Part shown: positions 62,306-64,000 of the stretch, in pieces | Layout: each line of letters begins with the position of its first letter | Position numbering within the stretch: the stretch's first letter is position 1 | Assembly: GCF_040530035.1 (NCBI RefSeq) | Contig: NZ_JBEWCD010000001.1 | Location: 744,001-808,000 of the forward strand | Length of the DNA: 64,000 bases | Origin: Roseibium sp. HPY-6 | GTDB taxonomy: Bacteria > Pseudomonadota > Alphaproteobacteria > Rhizobiales > Stappiaceae | Reading direction: 5' to 3' | Translations under genes and position numbers: made by a program | Notes under the pieces: generated by a model | Databases searched by the model: none | What the model saw: the letters and a program-made list of their open reading frames with translations, nothing else | What the model was told of the DNA's origin: nothing

Positions 62306-64000
62306 TCACGATCCCTGATCGATCAGCTCGAACTTGTCGACATCGAAAACGCCGAGATCGGTGATCTTCAGATGCGGAATGACGGGCAGCGGCAGGAAGG
62401 CGACCTGCAGGAACGGTTCTTCCAGCGTACAACCCAGTGACTTGGCAGCGGCCCGCAGGGCCTCGAGAGCCGTCTTCACCGTCTCAAACGGCTCAAGGCT
62501 CATCAGTCCTGCAAGCGGCAAGGCGAGTTCCGCCATGACGCTATCACTGTCAGCAACTGCAAAACCGCCATTCATCGCGATCACACGATTGACTGCAATG
62601 GCCATTGCGGCGTCATCCGCACCGACAACGCAGATATTGTGGCTGTCGTGGCCGACCGAACTCGCAATCGCGCCGCGCGTCATGCCAAATCCATGCACGA
62701 AGCCGCGGCCAACATGGCCGATCCCCTTGTGCCGTTCAACAACCGCCACTTTCAAAACATCCTGATCCAGATCAGCGAGTGACTTCCCGTCGGCAACAGG
62801 AAGCCTTTTAACGAGGTGTTCAGTGATGATTTTGCCGGGCAGCACGCCAATCACCGATGTGTCGCTGTTGCGGGCCGGAACATCGAAATCTTCAGCCGAA
62901 ACTGCGTCAAGCCTGACGCTTTGCAAGCCGACCGGCGCAACGGTACCGCGTGCAGCAAAGAGTTCGTCGCTCACCGGCCGACCGGCGCTGATGACCTGTT
63001 CGACCCGGCAGTCTTCAAAGTCATTGAGCAGAACAATATCGGCGCGCTTTCCGGGCGCAATCATCCCGCGGTCTGCGAGCCCGAAGGCATTGGCTGCCGA
63101 CCAGCTGGCAGAACGGTAGGCGTCAAGAGGACGAATGCCTTTGCCGATCAACCGCCGGATCATGCTGTCAAGGTGGCCTTCTTCGGCTATGTCGAGCGGG
63201 TTCCGGTCATCCGTGCAGAGCGCGACAAAGGCCGAAACATCGGACTTCAGGATCGGCGCGAGAGCATCAAGATCTTTTGAGACAGAGCCCTCACGCATCA
63301 GGATCGTCATGCCCTTGGAAAGTTTCTCAAGAGCTTCCTCTGCACTCGTTGCCTCATGGTCCGTCCTGATGCCAGCCGCTAGATAGCCATTGAGACCAAG
63401 CCCGGAGAGCAACGGCGCATGTCCATCGATGTGTCCGTCCTGGAAAGCGGCCAGTTTCGCAAGAACCTTCGGGTCGCGCGCGAGAACGCCTGGAAAATTC
63501 ATGAATTCCGCAAGGCCAATGACTTTCTCATGGTCGGCGAAAGGCAATATGTCATCGATTTCCAGACAGGCGCCCGCAGTTTCAAAGGATGTGGCCGGCA
63601 CGCAGGAGGATAGATTGATCCTCAGGTCCATGACCGTCTCCAGCGACGCGTCGAGAAAATAACGGATGCCTTCGGCGCCGAGAACATTCGCAATCTCATG
63701 AGGATCGCATATGGCCGTGGTCACCCCGTGCGGCAGGACGCAGCGATCAAATTCAAACGGCGTAACAAGAGAGGATTCGACATGAAGATGCGTATCAATG
63801 AAACCGGGAACCGCTGTCAAACCCTTTGCTTCGATCGTAACACTGCCTTCGTAGGTGCCGTAGGTGCCAACGATGCGATCCTGGCAAACAGCGATGTCGG
63901 TTTCCTCGCGACTACCGTCCATCACGTTGAAAAGACGTGCATTCTTGATCACAAGGTCCGCAGGCGCCTCCCCCGAACCTATCGCAATTGCCCGCTCGAG
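62306..64000 (-). CDS. ade: adenine deaminase, 5' end outside window
   Basis: At least 564 residues of an amidohydrolase of the adenine deaminase (Ade) type, which turns adenine into hypoxanthine and ammonia in purine salvage. The frame continues past the right edge: upstream of the GTG at 63952 it reads [17 protein letters not shown], the normal Ade N-terminus, so the start lies beyond 64000. Metal-site motifs include [28 protein letters not shown], and the domain [15 protein letters not shown]. The C-terminal part contains [18 protein letters not shown]. It is convergent with the two-TM protein gene. Confidence 0.94.
   Translation of the reverse strand, partial: LERAIAIGSGEAPADLVIKNARLFNVMDGSREETDIAVCQDRIVGTYGTYEGSVTIEAKGLTAVPGFIDTHLHVESSLVTPFEFDRCVLPHGVTTAICDPHEIANVLGAEGIRYFLDASLETVMDLRINLSSCVPATSFETAGACLEIDDILPFADHEKVIGLAEFMNFPGVLARDPKVLAKLAAFQDGHIDGHAPLLSGLGLNGYLAAGIRTDHEATSAEEALEKLSKGMTILMREGSVSKDLDALAPILKSDVSAFVALCTDDRNPLDIAEEGHLDSMIRRLIGKGIRPLDAYRSASWSAANAFGLADRGMIAPGKRADIVLLNDFEDCRVEQVISAGRPVSDELFAARGTVAPVGLQSVRLDAVSAEDFDVPARNSDTSVIGVLPGKIITEHLVKRLPVADGKSLADLDQDVLKVAVVERHKGIGHVGRGFVHGFGMTRGAIASSVGHDSHNICVVGADDAAMAIAVNRVIAMNGGFAVADSDSVMAELALPLAGLMSLEPFETVKTALEALRAAAKSLGCTLEEPFLQVAFLPLPVIPHLKITDLGVFDVDKFELIDQGS

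Overview
This window is chromosomal DNA of a GC-rich alphaproteobacterium, most likely of the order Hyphomicrobiales. A marine Stappiaceae member such as Roseibium/Labrenzia is my best guess. The strongest clue is a 2028-residue two-TM, helical-repeat protein of the growth-pole-ring (GPR/RgsE) type, which is known from polar-growing Hyphomicrobiales. A BacA transporter, a YcjX/YcjF pair, an Mla-type lipid transporter and a DgcN-DgcA pair fit the same lineage. The genus is inference; no rRNA or tRNA gene is present to test it.

Layout. 1-1.7 kb: an RTX-type calcium-binding repeat protein (cut by the left edge) behind its own HlyC-type lysine acyltransferase. 1.9-9.1 kb: a DUF3179 exported protein, an AraC regulator divergent from a nitrilase plus PPOX flavoprotein, a membrane-bound AraC regulator and an exported S41-like protein that lacks the serine nucleophile. 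9.5-11.3 kb: two proteins of unknown role (an HExxH protein and a DUF4240 protein). 11.7-16.6 kb: ycjX-ycjF, then a CoxE-like VWA gene overlapping a SABATH-like carboxyl methyltransferase. 16.7-23.5 kb: universal stress protein, chemoreceptor, AraC regulator divergent from an MFS exporter, adrenodoxin-type ferredoxin, Hpt protein and a small conserved protein. 23.8-29.9 kb: the GPR-like giant, whose core is at least 114 consecutive 11-residue repeats with no change of register. 30.1-33.6 kb: a MarR regulator divergent from a complete TRAP transporter (P-Q-M), with a MarR-type palindrome inside the promoter spacer. 33.6-38.2 kb: a four-gene Mla-like phospholipid ABC transporter. 38.3-41.5 kb: the DgcN-DgcA pair (D-glutamate use) meeting an MFS gene at a shared CTAG stop. 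41.6-47.3 kb: CheZ-like phosphatase, small membrane protein, threonine-dehydratase-like enzyme, an LpxH-like phosphatase/glycosyltransferase pair and an SDR with a degraded active site. 47.4-52.9 kb: a FadL-type porin, then a TPP-riboswitch operon thiM-thiD-TRAP binding protein, a stand-alone Lrp ligand-binding domain and a small exported protein. 53.3-64 kb: BacA/SbmA, an orphan molybdopterin hydroxylase large subunit, a DMT transporter, an acyl-CoA ligase, a RecF/OLD-like ATPase, a two-TM protein and adenine deaminase (cut by the right edge).

Most of this is ordinary core and catabolic chromosome. I saw no insertion sequence, integrase, prophage, CRISPR array, tRNA or rRNA. The parts most worth a second look are the RTX-acyltransferase module, the giant hendecad protein, the TRAP binding protein under TPP-riboswitch control, the VWA-methyltransferase operon, the Asn-for-Ser S41 protein, and two operator-like palindromic layouts.
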